Source: Streptantibioticus parmotrematis
GTDB taxonomy: Bacteria; Actinomycetota; Actinomycetes; Streptomycetales; Streptomycetaceae
DNA: 64,000 nt
Reading direction: 5' to 3'
Assembly: GCF_019890615.1 (NCBI RefSeq)
Contig: NZ_JAINVZ010000002.1
Span: 434,001-498,000 of the forward strand
Of the stretch, positions 22,516-30,980 are shown in pieces. The position numbers were made by a program, and so were the translations under genes. How positions within the stretch are numbered: position 1 is the first letter of the stretch; the number at the start of each line of letters is the position of its first letter. Under the pieces are notes generated by a model, which was not told the origin of the DNA, made no database searches, and saw nothing but the letters and a program-made list of their open reading frames with translations.

Positions 22516-23385
22516 GTGGCCGATCCCAGGGACGCCGACGCGCGGGACGACGGGACGACCGGGGCCGGACGGCGCAACGGCGCCGCCCGCGACTGGGCGG
22601 GCGCCGCGCGCAAGGCCGCGGCGGCCAACGCCGAGGCGGAGTCGGTTCCGCTCGGGCAGGGCTGGCCCGAGCGGCAGACCGGCCCGGTCGTCAGGCGGCG
22701 CGGCCAGGTGCAGGCCAGCACCACCGACCAGCGCCTGCTGGACACCCAGGGATCGACGGACTGGCTGCACGAGGACCCCTGGCGGGTGATGCGCATCCAG
22801 TCCGAGTTCGTCGAGGGCTTCGGCGCGCTCGCCGAACTCGGGCCCGCCGTCAGCGTGTTCGGCTCCGCGCGCACCGCGACCGGCTCGGCCGAGTACGAGG
22901 CGGGGGTGCGCATCGGGCGCGGGCTCGCGGAGGCCGGGTTCGCGGTCATCACCGGCGGCGGTCCTGGCGCGATGGAGGCGGTCAACCGCGGCGCGGGCGA
23001 GGCGGGCGGCGTCTCGGTCGGCCTCGGTATCGAGCTGCCCTTCGAGCAGGGCCTCAACCCGTACGTCGACATCGGCGTCAACTTCCGCTACTTCTTCGTC
23101 CGCAAGACGATGTTCGTCAAGTACGCGCAGGGCTTCGTCGTCCTGCCGGGCGGATTCGGCACCCTGGACGAGCTGTTCGAGGCGCTGACGCTGGTGCAGA
23201 CGAAGAAGGTCACCCGCTTCCCCATCGTGCTGTTCGGCACGTCGTACTGGGGCGGCCTGGTGGAGTGGGTGCGCGGCACGCTGGTCGCCGAGGGCAAGGC
23301 GTCCCGCGCCGACCTGGAGCTGTTCCACGTCACCGACGACGTGTCCGAGGCGGTCGCCCTGGTCACCAAGGAGACCACGTACTGA
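22516..23385 (+). CDS. LOG/TIGR00730 family Rossmann-fold protein
   Basis: A 289-residue protein of the lysine-decarboxylase-like family, many of which are cytokinin riboside 5'-monophosphate phosphoribohydrolases. The signature GGGPGAMEAVNRGA and PGGFGTLDELFE are intact, with SVFGSARTA at the start of the fold. About 85 N-terminal residues are extra and charged. GTG 22516 was chosen since AGGAGGG lies eight bases upstream; ATG 22474 is the alternative. Order dapE-LOG-folP2 matches Mycobacterium (Rv1202, Rv1205, Rv1207). The natural substrate in actinobacteria is not settled. Confidence 0.88.
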   Translation: MADPRDADARDDGTTGAGRRNGAARDWAGAARKAAAANAEAESVPLGQGWPERQTGPVVRRRGQVQASTTDQRLLDTQGSTDWLHEDPWRVMRIQSEFVEGFGALAELGPAVSVFGSARTATGSAEYEAGVRIGRGLAEAGFAVITGGGPGAMEAVNRGAGEAGGVSVGLGIELPFEQGLNPYVDIGVNFRYFFVRKTMFVKYAQGFVVLPGGFGTLDELFEALTLVQTKKVTRFPIVLFGTSYWGGLVEWVRGTLVAEGKASRADLELFHVTDDVSEAVALVTKETTY

Positions 23386-23425
23386 CGCGTCCGCGGACCT
23401 CCCGCGAGCGCCGCGCGGAAGGCCG

Positions 23426-24286
23426 CTACGCCAGCCCGCGGCGGGCGACCGCGGGCGGGCGGTGGCCGGCGATGGACGCCACCATGTCCAGCACCTGACG
23501 GGTCTCGGCGACCTCGTGCACCCGGTAGACCCGCGCGCCCAGCCACGCCGAGACCGCGGTGGTCGCCAGCGTGCCCAGCAGCCGCTCCTTGACCGGGCGG
23601 TCCAGCGTCTCGCCCACGAAGTCCTTGTTGGACAGGGACACCAGCACCGGCCACCCGGTGCCCACCATCTCGCCGAGCCGCCGGGTGGCCTCCAGCGAGT
23701 GCCGGGTGTTCTTGCCGAAGTCGTGGCCCGGGTCGATCAGGACGCCGTCGCGGCGCACGCCCAGCGCGACCGCCCGGTCGGCCAGGCCCAGCGTCACCCG
23801 CAGGATGTCGGCCATCACGTCCTCGTAGCCGACCCGGTGCGGGCGGGTGCGCGGCTCGGCGCCGCCCGCGTGCGTGCACACCAGCCCCGCGCCGTACCGC
23901 GCGGCGACCTCGGCGAGCTTCGGGTCCACCCCGCCCCACGCGTCGTTGAGCAGGTCCGCGCCCGCCTCGCACACCGCCTCGCCGACCTCGTGCCGCCAGG
24001 TGTCCACGCTGATCACCACGTCGGGGAAGCGGTGGCGCACCTCGGCGACGAACGCGACCGTGCGCCGGATCTCCTCGCTCGCGCTCACCTCCTCGCCGGG
24101 CCCCGCCTTCACGCCGCCGATGTCCACGATCGCGGCGCCCTCGGCCACCGCGCGCTCCACGCGTTCCAGCGCGGCGCCGTCCGCGAAGGTCGCCCCCCGG
24201 TCGTAGAAGGAGTCCGGCGTCCGGTTCACGATCGCCATGATCACCGGCTCGTGCGCCCCGAACTCGCGCTTCCCCAACCGCAGCAT
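23426..24286 (-). CDS. folP2: FolP2-like dihydropteroate synthase homologue
   Basis: A 286-residue TIM-barrel protein homologous to dihydropteroate synthase. MAIVNRTPDSFYDRG (17-31) keeps the first DHPS motif, but the second motif, normally GGESTRPG, reads VDIGGVKAGPG (54-64), so the ESTRP loop that contacts pterin and p-aminobenzoate is missing. The C-terminus (RVHEVAETRQVLDMVASI) is conserved. This form equals mycobacterial FolP2, which was reported to lack DHPS activity. Here it is on the opposite strand from its neighbours. AGGAGGG lies 12 bases before ATG 24286. The automatic name DHPS is probably misleading. Confidence 0.85.
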   Translation of the reverse strand: MLRLGKREFGAHEPVIMAIVNRTPDSFYDRGATFADGAALERVERAVAEGAAIVDIGGVKAGPGEEVSASEEIRRTVAFVAEVRHRFPDVVISVDTWRHEVGEAVCEAGADLLNDAWGGVDPKLAEVAARYGAGLVCTHAGGAEPRTRPHRVGYEDVMADILRVTLGLADRAVALGVRRDGVLIDPGHDFGKNTRHSLEATRRLGEMVGTGWPVLVSLSNKDFVGETLDRPVKERLLGTLATTAVSAWLGARVYRVHEVAETRQVLDMVASIAGHRPPAVARRGLA

Positions 24287-24422
24287 TGTGGTGTCCGCCC
24301 TCCTGATATGGCCCGTTTTCCGGTGCGCTGGCGACCCTAACCCCTCCCCGGGCGGGGACCGCGCAGCACCGGTCGTGGCACGATCGTCCTCGACAGCGTC
24401 GCTCGGACCCGGGAGATCCCCC

Positions 24423-24758
24423 TTGTTCTGGTTCATGCTCATCGCGCTGGTCGCGGTGGTCGCCGCGGTCGCCCTCGCGGTGGTCGGCGACGGCGGCACG
24501 CTCCCCGAGTCCGAGCCGGACCGGTTGCGGGACCCGCTGCCCGCGGACCGCCCGCTCACCCCGTCCGACCTCGACGAACTGCGCCTCGCGGTCTCCCCGC
24601 GCGGCTACCGGATGTCGGACGTGGACGACGTCCTCGACCGGCTCGGCGCCGAACTGGCCGAACGCGACGCGCGCATCGCCCAGTTGGAGACCGCGCTGGC
24701 CTCGGCGCCGGGCTCCGGCCGGCACGCCGCGCACGGCGGTGACCCCGACGGTGAGTGA
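24423..24758 (+). CDS. Membrane-anchored DivIVA-domain protein
   Basis: A 111-residue protein with an N-terminal membrane helix (residues 2-19, LFWFMLIALVAVVAAVALAV), a short acidic linker and a DivIVA-type domain (DLDELRLAVSPRGYRMSDVD, then VLDRLGAELAERDARIAQLE) forming a coiled coil. The start is TTG 24423, with GGGAG about seven bases upstream; beginning at ATG 24435 would clip the membrane helix. It corresponds in position and design to Rv1209 and overlaps tag. It may tether at curved membrane sites in polar growth; this is inference from the domain. Confidence 0.8.
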   Translation: MFWFMLIALVAVVAAVALAVVGDGGTLPESEPDRLRDPLPADRPLTPSDLDELRLAVSPRGYRMSDVDDVLDRLGAELAERDARIAQLETALASAPGSGRHAAHGGDPDGE

Positions 24759-25347
24759 ACCGGCCGCCGGGCGCTCCCCGCTCACCGGCGACGACGGCCT
24801 GGCCCGCTGCCCGTGGGCACTGTCCGCGCCGGAGTACCTGCCGTACCACGACACCGAGTGGGGCCGCCCGCTCCACGGCGACGACGCGCTCTACGAACGG
24901 GTCTGCCTGGAGGCGTTCCAGTCCGGCCTGTCGTGGCTGACCATCCTGCGGCGCCGCGAGGCGTTCCGCGCCGCCTTCGCGGGCTTCCGGATCCAGCGCG
25001 TGGCCGCCTTCACCGACGCCGACCGCGAACGGCTGCTCGGCGACGCCACGATCATCCGCAACCGGGCCAAGATCGACGCCGCGATCGCCAACGCCCGCGC
25101 CGCGCTGGAGGTCGACGGCGGCCTCGACAAGCTGATCTGGTCCTACGCGCCCGACCCGGCCGGCCGCCCGGCACCGCCGACGCTGGACGACGTCCCCGCC
25201 AGCACACCGGAGTCGGCCGCGCTCGCCAAGGACCTCAAGAAACGCGGCTTCCGCTTCGTCGGGCCGACGACCGCGTACGCGCTGATGCAGGCGTGCGGGC
25301 TGGTGGACGACCACCTGGCCGCCTGCCACGCCCGCCGCACGCCCTGA
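24739..25347 (+). CDS. tag: DNA-3-methyladenine glycosylase I
   Basis: A 202-residue base-excision repair enzyme removing 3-methyladenine from DNA. The zinc site of TAG enzymes is present: C24 (RCPWA), H37 (YHDTEWG), H192 and C196 (DDHLAACH). FQSGLSWLTILRRREAFR and GFRFVGPTTAYALMQACG are the conserved catalytic and helix-hairpin regions. It overlaps the DivIVA-like gene by 20 bp from GTG 24739; GTG 24751 would reduce the overlap to 8 bp and is equally possible. Confidence 0.95.
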   Translation: MTPTVSEPAAGRSPLTGDDGLARCPWALSAPEYLPYHDTEWGRPLHGDDALYERVCLEAFQSGLSWLTILRRREAFRAAFAGFRIQRVAAFTDADRERLLGDATIIRNRAKIDAAIANARAALEVDGGLDKLIWSYAPDPAGRPAPPTLDDVPASTPESAALAKDLKKRGFRFVGPTTAYALMQACGLVDDHLAACHARRTP

Positions 25348-25371
25348 CGCCTCCCGCGGGCCCCGGACCGC

Positions 25372-26169
25372 TCAGCGGCCCACGTACTTGGGCTTCTCCT
25401 TCTTCAGGAACGCCTCGACCGCGATCCGGTGGTCCTCGGAGGTGCCCGCCCGCTCCTGGAGCTCGTCCTCCTTGACCAGCGTCTCGATCAGCGAGTGCCC
25501 GGTGCCGTACGCCAGCGACTCCTTGATCGCCGCGTACGCCACGGTCGGGCCCTCGGCCAGCCGCCGGGCCACCGCGAGCGCGGCGGCGGGCAACTCGTCG
25601 GCCGGGACGACCTGCTGGGCGATGCCCCACTCCAGGGCCTGCTGCGCGCTGACCGACCGCGGGAACATCAGCAGGTCGGCGGCGCGGGCCGGGCCGACCA
25701 GCCGCGGCAGCGTCCACGAGGCGCCGGAGTCCGCGCTCAGCGCGACCCCGGCGAACGAGGTGTTGAACGAGGCGGTGTCGGCGACCACCCGGTAGTCGGC
25801 GGCGAACGCGAAGCCCGCGCCCGCGCCCGCCGCGACGCCGTTGACCCCGGCCACGACCGGCTTGGCCATGGTGGCGATCGCGGTGACGATCGGGTTGTAG
25901 TGCTCCTGGACGGTGTTCATCGTCCGGCCGCCCTCGGGCCGTCCGGCGCGCAGCGTCGCCACGTGCTCCTTGAGGTCCTGGCCCACGCAGAACGCCCGGC
26001 CGTTCGCGGTCAGCAGCACCGCCCGCACCGCCGGGTCGCCCGCCGCCTCGCGCAGGGTGTCGCGCAGCGCGTCCTTGGCCTCGGTGCTGAGGGCGTTCAT
26101 CGCCTCGGGCCGGTTCAGGGTGATGGTGGCGAGGCCCTCGGTCACCTCGTAGAGCACGGTGTCGGCCAT
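25372..26169 (-). CDS. Enoyl-CoA hydratase/isomerase family protein
   Basis: A 265-residue crotonase-fold protein. The oxyanion-hole segments are visible (GRAFCVGQDLKEH near residue 58, GVNGVAAGAGAGFAFAADYR near 105). The second position typical of hydratase glutamates reads GVALSADSGASW, with Asp in place, closer to PaaG/isomerase-type members than to a classical hydratase. It probably acts on an acyl-CoA in fatty-acid or phenylacetate-type degradation. ATG 26169 starts it. It converges on tag and is divergent from the DUF3117 gene. Confidence 0.85.
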   Translation of the reverse strand: MADTVLYEVTEGLATITLNRPEAMNALSTEAKDALRDTLREAAGDPAVRAVLLTANGRAFCVGQDLKEHVATLRAGRPEGGRTMNTVQEHYNPIVTAIATMAKPVVAGVNGVAAGAGAGFAFAADYRVVADTASFNTSFAGVALSADSGASWTLPRLVGPARAADLLMFPRSVSAQQALEWGIAQQVVPADELPAAALAVARRLAEGPTVAYAAIKESLAYGTGHSLIETLVKEDELQERAGTSEDHRIAVEAFLKKEKPKYVGR

Positions 26170-26386
26170 GGCGGTCGGTCCCCTCCGTCGCGGTTGGTGT
26201 GCGCCCAGCATGCCGGAGATCATCGCGAGCGGGATGTGACCTGCGTCAAAGAGCCGTCACGTGCCGGGCGGCGGGCGCGCGGTGCCGGAGCCGCCCGGTG
26301 ATCCCGGGTGACTTGCCGGAATGGACGGATTCGCGCCGGGTCCGCAGGTCCCGGCGGTGCCGGACGGCGGGCCGGGAGGGGAGGCC

Positions 26387-26477
26387 GCCGGTCCCCGATG
26401 TTGGTCATCGGGGACCGGCATGCGGGATAATGGCTTGGAACCAATGTGTTCGAGTCCGGTGGCGCCTGGGCCACCGG
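26387..26477 (+). promoter_or_regulatory. Hairpin-rich leader/promoter of DUF3117 gene
   Basis: The 342-bp gap before the DUF3117 gene holds a perfect 14-bp inverted repeat (26387-26400 with 26406-26419, loop TTGGT), then GATAAT at 26426-26431 as a possible -10, and a second stem CCGGTGGC (26456-26463) with GCCACCGG (26470-26477). The second stem would lie in the mRNA leader about 35 nt before the start codon and could act as an attenuator. Confidence 0.5.
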
Positions 26478-26511
26478 TTGCGAAGAGCTGGTTTCAGGAA
26501 GGGGAACGAGC

Positions 26512-26679
26512 ATGGCGGCCATGAAGCCGCGGACGGGTGATGGCCCGCTCGAGGTGACAAAGGAGGGGCGGGGCATCGTCATGCGCGTTCCGCTCGAAGG
26601 CGGCGGGCGGCTCGTCGTCGAGCTGACACCCGATGAGGCCGACGCCCTCGGCGAGGCCCTCAAGAAGGCATGCGGCTGA
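26512..26679 (+). CDS. DUF3117 small conserved actinobacterial protein
   Basis: A 55-residue protein, MAAMKPRTGDGPLEVTKEGR at the start and ELTPDEADALGEALKKAC at the end. DUF3117 is nearly universal and strongly conserved in actinobacteria (Rv1211 in M. tuberculosis, next to tag there too), but its function is not established. It should fold as a small beta-sheet with one helix. GGAAGGGG precedes ATG 26512, and it is a monocistronic gene between structured leader and terminator. Confidence 0.92.
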   Translation: MAAMKPRTGDGPLEVTKEGRGIVMRVPLEGGGRLVVELTPDEADALGEALKKACG

Positions 26680-26721
26680 ATCGGGCGCGGTGAGCCGCTC
26701 GGCTCCTCGTTTCGGATTTTC

Positions 26722-26777
26722 ACGGCCCCGGGCTTTCACGTACGCGCAGCGGCGCGTGCGTCAAAGCCCGGGGCCGT
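26722..26777. terminator. Bidirectional terminator
   Basis: A long near-perfect hairpin lies between the converging DUF3117 and methyltransferase genes. ACGGCCCCGGGCTTT (26722-26736) pairs with AAAGCCCGGGGCCGT (26763-26777), and the interior CACGTACGCGC also pairs with GCGCGTGCGT. It should stop transcription from both sides. Confidence 0.85.
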
Positions 26778-26814
26778 CGCCGTTCCCGCGTCTCCGCCCG
26801 GCCCCGCACGCCGC

Positions 26815-27501
26815 TCAGCCCTTGCGCACCGCGCACAGCAGGCCGTCGTCGGTGGGCAGCAGCACCGGCACCAGGACGTCGCTGTCGCGCACCGCCCGCA
26901 GCACCTCGCGTATCTCCTGCACCTCGGTCTCCTGGAACGCGGCGTCCATCGCCCGGCCCTGCGCGAAGGCCCCCTCGAAGCAGACCAGTCCGCCCGGCCG
27001 CAGCAGGCGCAACGATTCGGCCAGGTAGCGCGTGTACTCCTGCCGGTCCCCGTCGCAGAAGACCAGGTCGTACCCGCCGTCCGCGAGCCGCGGCAGCACG
27101 TCCAGCGCCCGGCCGGGGATGAACCGCGCCCGGTTCGCGGCGAAGCCCGCCTCCCGGTACGCCTCCTTGGCCAGCTGCTGGCGGTCCGGCTCGCAGTCCA
27201 CCGTGGTCAGCACGCCGTCGGAGCGCATCCCGTGCAGCAGGTGGAGGCCGGAGACGCCGACGCCGGTGCCGATCTCGCAGACCACCCGGGCGTCCGCGGT
27301 CGCCGCCAGCATCCGCAGGGCGGCGCCGGTGCCGGGGGACACCGCGCGCACACCGGTGAGACGCGCGCGCTCGCGGGCGCGCAGCAGCGCCTCGTCCTCG
27401 GCGACGAACGCGTCGGCGAACGCCCAGCTCGCCTGCCGGTTGCCGGTAATGGCCCTCTCCTGTTCCCCGGGTGCCCTGCCGCCCGCCGGGCGGGCGGGCA
27501 C
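26815..27501 (-). CDS. SAM-dependent O-methyltransferase (Rv1220c-like)
   Basis: A class I O-methyltransferase of the catechol-methyltransferase type. SAM-binding motifs are [17 protein letters not shown] (about 72-88) and LTTVDCEP, with [13 protein letters not shown] as the metal/catalytic strand. GTG 27501 gives 228 residues but has no clear ribosome site; AGGAGA stands before an in-frame ATT near residue 18 ([11 protein letters not shown]), where homologues become conserved, so the true start may be there and non-standard. It is divergent from the ECF sigma gene, as in mycobacteria. The substrate is unknown. Confidence 0.88.
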   Translation of the reverse strand: MPARPAGGRAPGEQERAITGNRQASWAFADAFVAEDEALLRARERARLTGVRAVSPGTGAALRMLAATADARVVCEIGTGVGVSGLHLLHGMRSDGVLTTVDCEPDRQQLAKEAYREAGFAANRARFIPGRALDVLPRLADGGYDLVFCDGDRQEYTRYLAESLRLLRPGGLVCFEGAFAQGRAMDAAFQETEVQEIREVLRAVRDSDVLVPVLLPTDDGLLCAVRKG

Positions 27502-27534
27502 ATGGCCGCCCGGCGACTGTATCCGCTGCGGCCG

Positions 27535-27560
27535 GGAACCTGTGGAGGGGACCGTGCGTT
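27535..27560 (+). promoter_or_regulatory. Candidate ECF-sigma promoter upstream of sigma gene
   Basis: GGAAC at 27535-27539 and CGTT at 27557-27560 are separated by 17 bp. This matches the GGAAC/GTT promoters of envelope- and heat-stress ECF sigma factors. It lies 113 bp before the sigma start, so the factor may transcribe its own gene. Confidence 0.5.
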
Positions 27561-27672
27561 GACGCTGGTGGGATCGGGTACGGGAGACCGCCGGTCGCCG
27601 CCGGTGGGACCGGGCCCAACGGGCCGGAGCCGGTGCAAAGTTGCTTATCCGGAGCTAACGGGCGAGGTGGAT

Positions 27673-28467
27673 ATGGTAGGGGCTCTACTGGACACCACCA
27701 GAGCCACCAGGGGAGGTGCGGCCGTCGACGGTGACCGGAAAGCGCTGTTCAGGCGCCTTCGAGGACACGTCGGCCAGCCGAAATCCGTGAACGAGACCGC
27801 TGACAGCTCCACCGCCGCATCCGGGGCCCCGGCCGCGGCCACCACCGCGACCGCATCCTTCGCCACGGACGGTGACACGTGGACTCCTCCTTCGTGGGAG
27901 GAGATCGTCAGCACGCACAGCGCACGGGTCTACCGTCTCGCCTACCGGCTCACCGGAAACCAGCACGACGCCGAGGACCTCACCCAGGAGGTCTTCGTCC
28001 GCGTCTTCCGGTCGCTGTCCACGTACACCCCGGGCACCTTCGAGGGCTGGCTGCACCGCATCACCACCAACCTGTTCCTCGACATGGTGCGGCGCCGTCA
28101 GCGCATCCGCTTCGACGCCCTCGGCGACGACGCGGCGGAGCGGCTTCCCAGCCGTGAGCCGTCGCCCGCGCAGCACTTCAGCGACACCCACTTCGACGCC
28201 GACGTCCAGCAGGCGCTGGACACCCTGGCGCCGGAGTTCCGGGCCGCCGTGGTGCTGTGCGACATCGAGGGCCTGTCGTACGAGGAGATCGCCGCGACGC
28301 TCGGGGTCAAGCTCGGCACCGTACGCAGCCGCATCCACCGCGGCCGGTCCCACCTGCGCAGCGCCCTGAAGCACCGCGCCCCCGCCGCCCGTCCCGGGCG
28401 CGCGGAGGCGCAGGTGCCGGTAGGAGCCGGCGGCAGCGGCGGAGCGGTGACGCGGGGGAGATCGTGA
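27673..28467 (+). CDS. ECF RNA polymerase sigma factor (mycobacterial SigE type)
   Basis: A 264-residue group 4 sigma factor. An N-terminal extension of 75 Ala/Thr-rich residues precedes sigma-2 (76-145: [36 protein letters not shown]) and sigma-4 (175-232: [38 protein letters not shown]). A GAGGTGG site precedes ATG 27673. The next gene is a zinc anti-sigma factor overlapping by GTGA, then HtrA and TatB, the same order as Rv1221-Rv1224. Note that this is not the Streptomyces gene called sigE, so no symbol is given. It probably responds to envelope stress. Confidence 0.93.
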   Translation: MVGALLDTTRATRGGAAVDGDRKALFRRLRGHVGQPKSVNETADSSTAASGAPAAATTATASFATDGDTWTPPSWEEIVSTHSARVYRLAYRLTGNQHDAEDLTQEVFVRVFRSLSTYTPGTFEGWLHRITTNLFLDMVRRRQRIRFDALGDDAAERLPSREPSPAQHFSDTHFDADVQQALDTLAPEFRAAVVLCDIEGLSYEEIAATLGVKLGTVRSRIHRGRSHLRSALKHRAPAARPGRAEAQVPVGAGGSGGAVTRGRS

Positions 28468-29453
28468 GCGGCACAGGCCAGTTCAGGAACGCGCGCGGCG
28501 CCCGGCAGCCAGGGCGGGCAGGCACTCCGTCCGGCATCCCCGAGGAGCACCTCGGCGACCGTCTCGCCGCCTTCGTCGACGGTGAGCTGGGCGGCGACGC
28601 CCGCGACCGCGTGGTGGCCCACCTCGCCACCTGTGACCGCTGCCGTTGCGCGGCGGACGAGCAGCGGCGGCTGAAGTCCGCGGTGGCCGACGCCATCCCC
28701 CCGGCGCTCTCGGCGGGGCTGCTGGCCCGGTTGCAGGGACTGCCCGGCGGCGATCCCGGCGCGGGCCCGTCCGGCCCCGGCGGGCCGCCCGGCGCCCGCG
28801 GGCGCGGTGTCTTCGGCGGCAGCGTGCTGGGCGGCGGCCCCGGCGGCGAGGCGGACTCCTGCCTCGCGCCCACCGGTGAGCGGCTCAGCGGCTTCCCGAT
28901 CCACGACTTCGGCCGGCCGTCCCCCGCCTTCGGCCGCTCCGGGCAGGACTTCGGCCGCCCGGCCCACGACTTCGCCCGCCCCGGCGGCTCGGCGTCCCGG
29001 GGACGGCGCTTCGCCTTCGCCGCCGCGGGCGCGTTCTCGCTGGCCGCGCTGGCGCTGGGCGGCGCGCTGCCGCTGGACGCGGTCGTGGAGGGCGGCGGCC
29101 CCGCCGATCCGGCCGCCGGGACGGCCACCACCCCGCTGAGCACCACGAGCATCGCCCACCACGGCACGATCCGGCCCGGCGTGACCTCCGTCTCCGTCGA
29201 CAGCCGTCAGCTGTTCGCACCGCAGGGCGGCCAGGTCCCGGCCGGCGGTTCCTCGCCGAACGCGACCGACCTGTCCGGCGCGGCGCTGTCCGCGTCCACC
29301 CCGACCGTGGTGCCGCCGTCCGCGCCCGAGCCGTCCGCCACCTGGCCGTCCGCCACCTCGCAGGCGCCGACCGCGCCGTCGCCCACGCCGCTGACCGGCG
29401 TCGCCCCCGAGCGCCCGCCGCTCGCCGGGTCCCCGCGGCACGCGGCCCACTGA
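28464..29453 (+). CDS. Zinc-type anti-sigma factor (RseA-like)
   Basis: A 329-residue membrane protein that should hold the upstream sigma factor inactive. The ZAS zinc site is H53-x3-C57-x2-C60 (HLATCDRC). A Gly/Pro-rich linker contains three DFGRP/DFARP motifs (148-173). One membrane helix lies at 182-204 ([18 protein letters not shown]), leaving about 125 Ser/Thr/Pro-rich residues outside. GTG 28464 overlaps the sigma stop by four bases. Release could be by redox change at the zinc site or by proteolysis; the HtrA gene next door suggests the latter. Confidence 0.88.
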   Translation: MSGTGQFRNARGARQPGRAGTPSGIPEEHLGDRLAAFVDGELGGDARDRVVAHLATCDRCRCAADEQRRLKSAVADAIPPALSAGLLARLQGLPGGDPGAGPSGPGGPPGARGRGVFGGSVLGGGPGGEADSCLAPTGERLSGFPIHDFGRPSPAFGRSGQDFGRPAHDFARPGGSASRGRRFAFAAAGAFSLAALALGGALPLDAVVEGGGPADPAAGTATTPLSTTSIAHHGTIRPGVTSVSVDSRQLFAPQGGQVPAGGSSPNATDLSGAALSASTPTVVPPSAPEPSATWPSATSQAPTAPSPTPLTGVAPERPPLAGSPRHAAH

Positions 29454-29570
29454 GGCGCGGGCTCCCCACCCAGGCGCCCCCGGTCGCGTTGCGGCTTCCC
29501 CCGAGCCGGTGTGGGCTACGAGGTGGACGGCCCCTCGCCGCCCTGGGGGCCCGCAGACGTAGGGGAGCGC

Positions 29571-30980
29571 ATGAACGACGGCAAGCCCGCTCGTCCGCGC
29601 TGGTGGACGCGCCCGCGCAAGGACCGGCCCGCCCCGGCGGCGCCGCACACCGCACCGCCCGCCCACGGCCCGTCACGGGCGCCCGGGACCACCCCGGCAT
29701 CCCCCGGACGCAGCAACGTCCCCGCGCCGCCGTACGCCCCCGTACCGCCCCCGCCGCACGACCCGCCGCCCCAGCCCGGCACGGGCACCGTCTGGCACCG
29801 CTACGACCCCTGGGCGCCGCCCGGGCAGGCCGCCCTGCCCCCGCCGCCCGCGCCCGCCCGCGGTCCCGGACGCCGCCGTCTGCTCACCGGGGCGGTGCTG
29901 CTCGCGCTGGCCGCCGGGCTCGCCGGTGGCCTCACCGGCGCCGCACTGCGGGGCGACGGCGGCGGCGACTCGGGCACCGTCAGCCTGCCGCAGATCCCCA
30001 CCGGGGGCTCCGGGCAGACCGCGCCGGGCGCCGTCGCGCGCATCGCGGCGGCGGCGCTGCCCGGCGTCGTCTACATCCACGTCAAGGGCGACGGCGTCGA
30101 GGGCACCGGCACCGGCATCGTGCTGGACACCGCGGGCCACATCCTGACCAACAACCACGTCGTCGCCCCGGCCGCGACCAGCGGCGACATCTCGGTCACG
30201 TTCAACGGAGGCGTGACCCGCAAGGCCGCGATCACCGGTCGCGACACCGGCTACGACCTGGCCGTCGTCAAGGTCGACGGCGTCTCGGGCCTGCGCCCGC
30301 TGACCCTCGGCGACTCCTCCGCCGTCCGCATCGGCGACCCGGTCGTCGCGATCGGCGCCCCGTACGACCTGGAGGGCACCGTCACCTCCGGCATCATCAG
30401 CGCCAAGGACCGCGCCATCACGGCGGGCGGCGAGGGCGGCGCGGGCTCCGACGTCAGTTACATGGACGCCCTCCAGACCGACGCGCCGATCAACCCGGGC
30501 AACTCCGGCGGCCCCCTGATGAACGCCCGCGGCCAGGTCATCGGCGTCAACAGCGCCATCCGCTCCGCCGACGACGGCTCCGGCGCGGACGGCAGCCAGG
30601 GCGGCAGCATCGGCCTGGGCTTCGCCATCCCGTCCGACGAGGCCCGCCGGGTCGCCCAGCAGCTGATCGACCACGGCCACGCGGTCCACCCCGTCATCGG
30701 CGTCACCGTCGACATGCGCTACACCGGCGACGGCGCCCGGATCGCGGCCACCGGCCCGTCCGGCGCGCCCGCGGTCACCCCCGGCGGCCCGGGCGCCGCG
30801 GCCGGCCTGAAGTCCGGTGACGTGGTCACCGCGGTCGACGGCAAGCCGGTGCACACCGGCGAGGACCTGATCGTGCGCACCCGCGACTACCGGCCCGGCG
30901 AACGCGTCGCGCTGACCGTCCTGCGCGGCGGCCACCGCCTCACCCTGGACCTGGTGCTGGGCGGCGCCTCCGGCGGCTGA
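29571..30980 (+). CDS. htrA: HtrA/DegP-like trypsin-PDZ serine protease
   Basis: A 469-residue membrane-anchored protease for envelope quality control. Residues 1-100 are Pro-rich and cytoplasmic, 103-125 a single membrane helix. The triad is H196 (TNNHVV), D229 (GYDLAVV) and S312 (GNSGGPL). A PDZ domain fills about 380-465 (GPGAAAGLKSGDVVTAVDGK). ATG 29571 has GGGAG upstream; GTG 29511 would add 20 residues. Downstream of the sigma/anti-sigma pair, it is likely both a target and a modulator of that regulon, as reported for Rv1223. Confidence 0.93.
   Translation: MNDGKPARPRWWTRPRKDRPAPAAPHTAPPAHGPSRAPGTTPASPGRSNVPAPPYAPVPPPPHDPPPQPGTGTVWHRYDPWAPPGQAALPPPPAPARGPGRRRLLTGAVLLALAAGLAGGLTGAALRGDGGGDSGTVSLPQIPTGGSGQTAPGAVARIAAAALPGVVYIHVKGDGVEGTGTGIVLDTAGHILTNNHVVAPAATSGDISVTFNGGVTRKAAITGRDTGYDLAVVKVDGVSGLRPLTLGDSSAVRIGDPVVAIGAPYDLEGTVTSGIISAKDRAITAGGEGGAGSDVSYMDALQTDAPINPGNSGGPLMNARGQVIGVNSAIRSADDGSGADGSQGGSIGLGFAIPSDEARRVAQQLIDHGHAVHPVIGVTVDMRYTGDGARIAATGPSGAPAVTPGGPGAAAGLKSGDVVTAVDGKPVHTGEDLIVRTRDYRPGERVALTVLRGGHRLTLDLVLGGASGG

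Noticed and set aside
26440-26480. A tRNA-like T-loop sequence TTCGAGTCC.
   Set aside because: The flanking bases do not form a T-stem, and no acceptor, D or anticodon arm can be drawn. The nearby stem fits a leader hairpin better.
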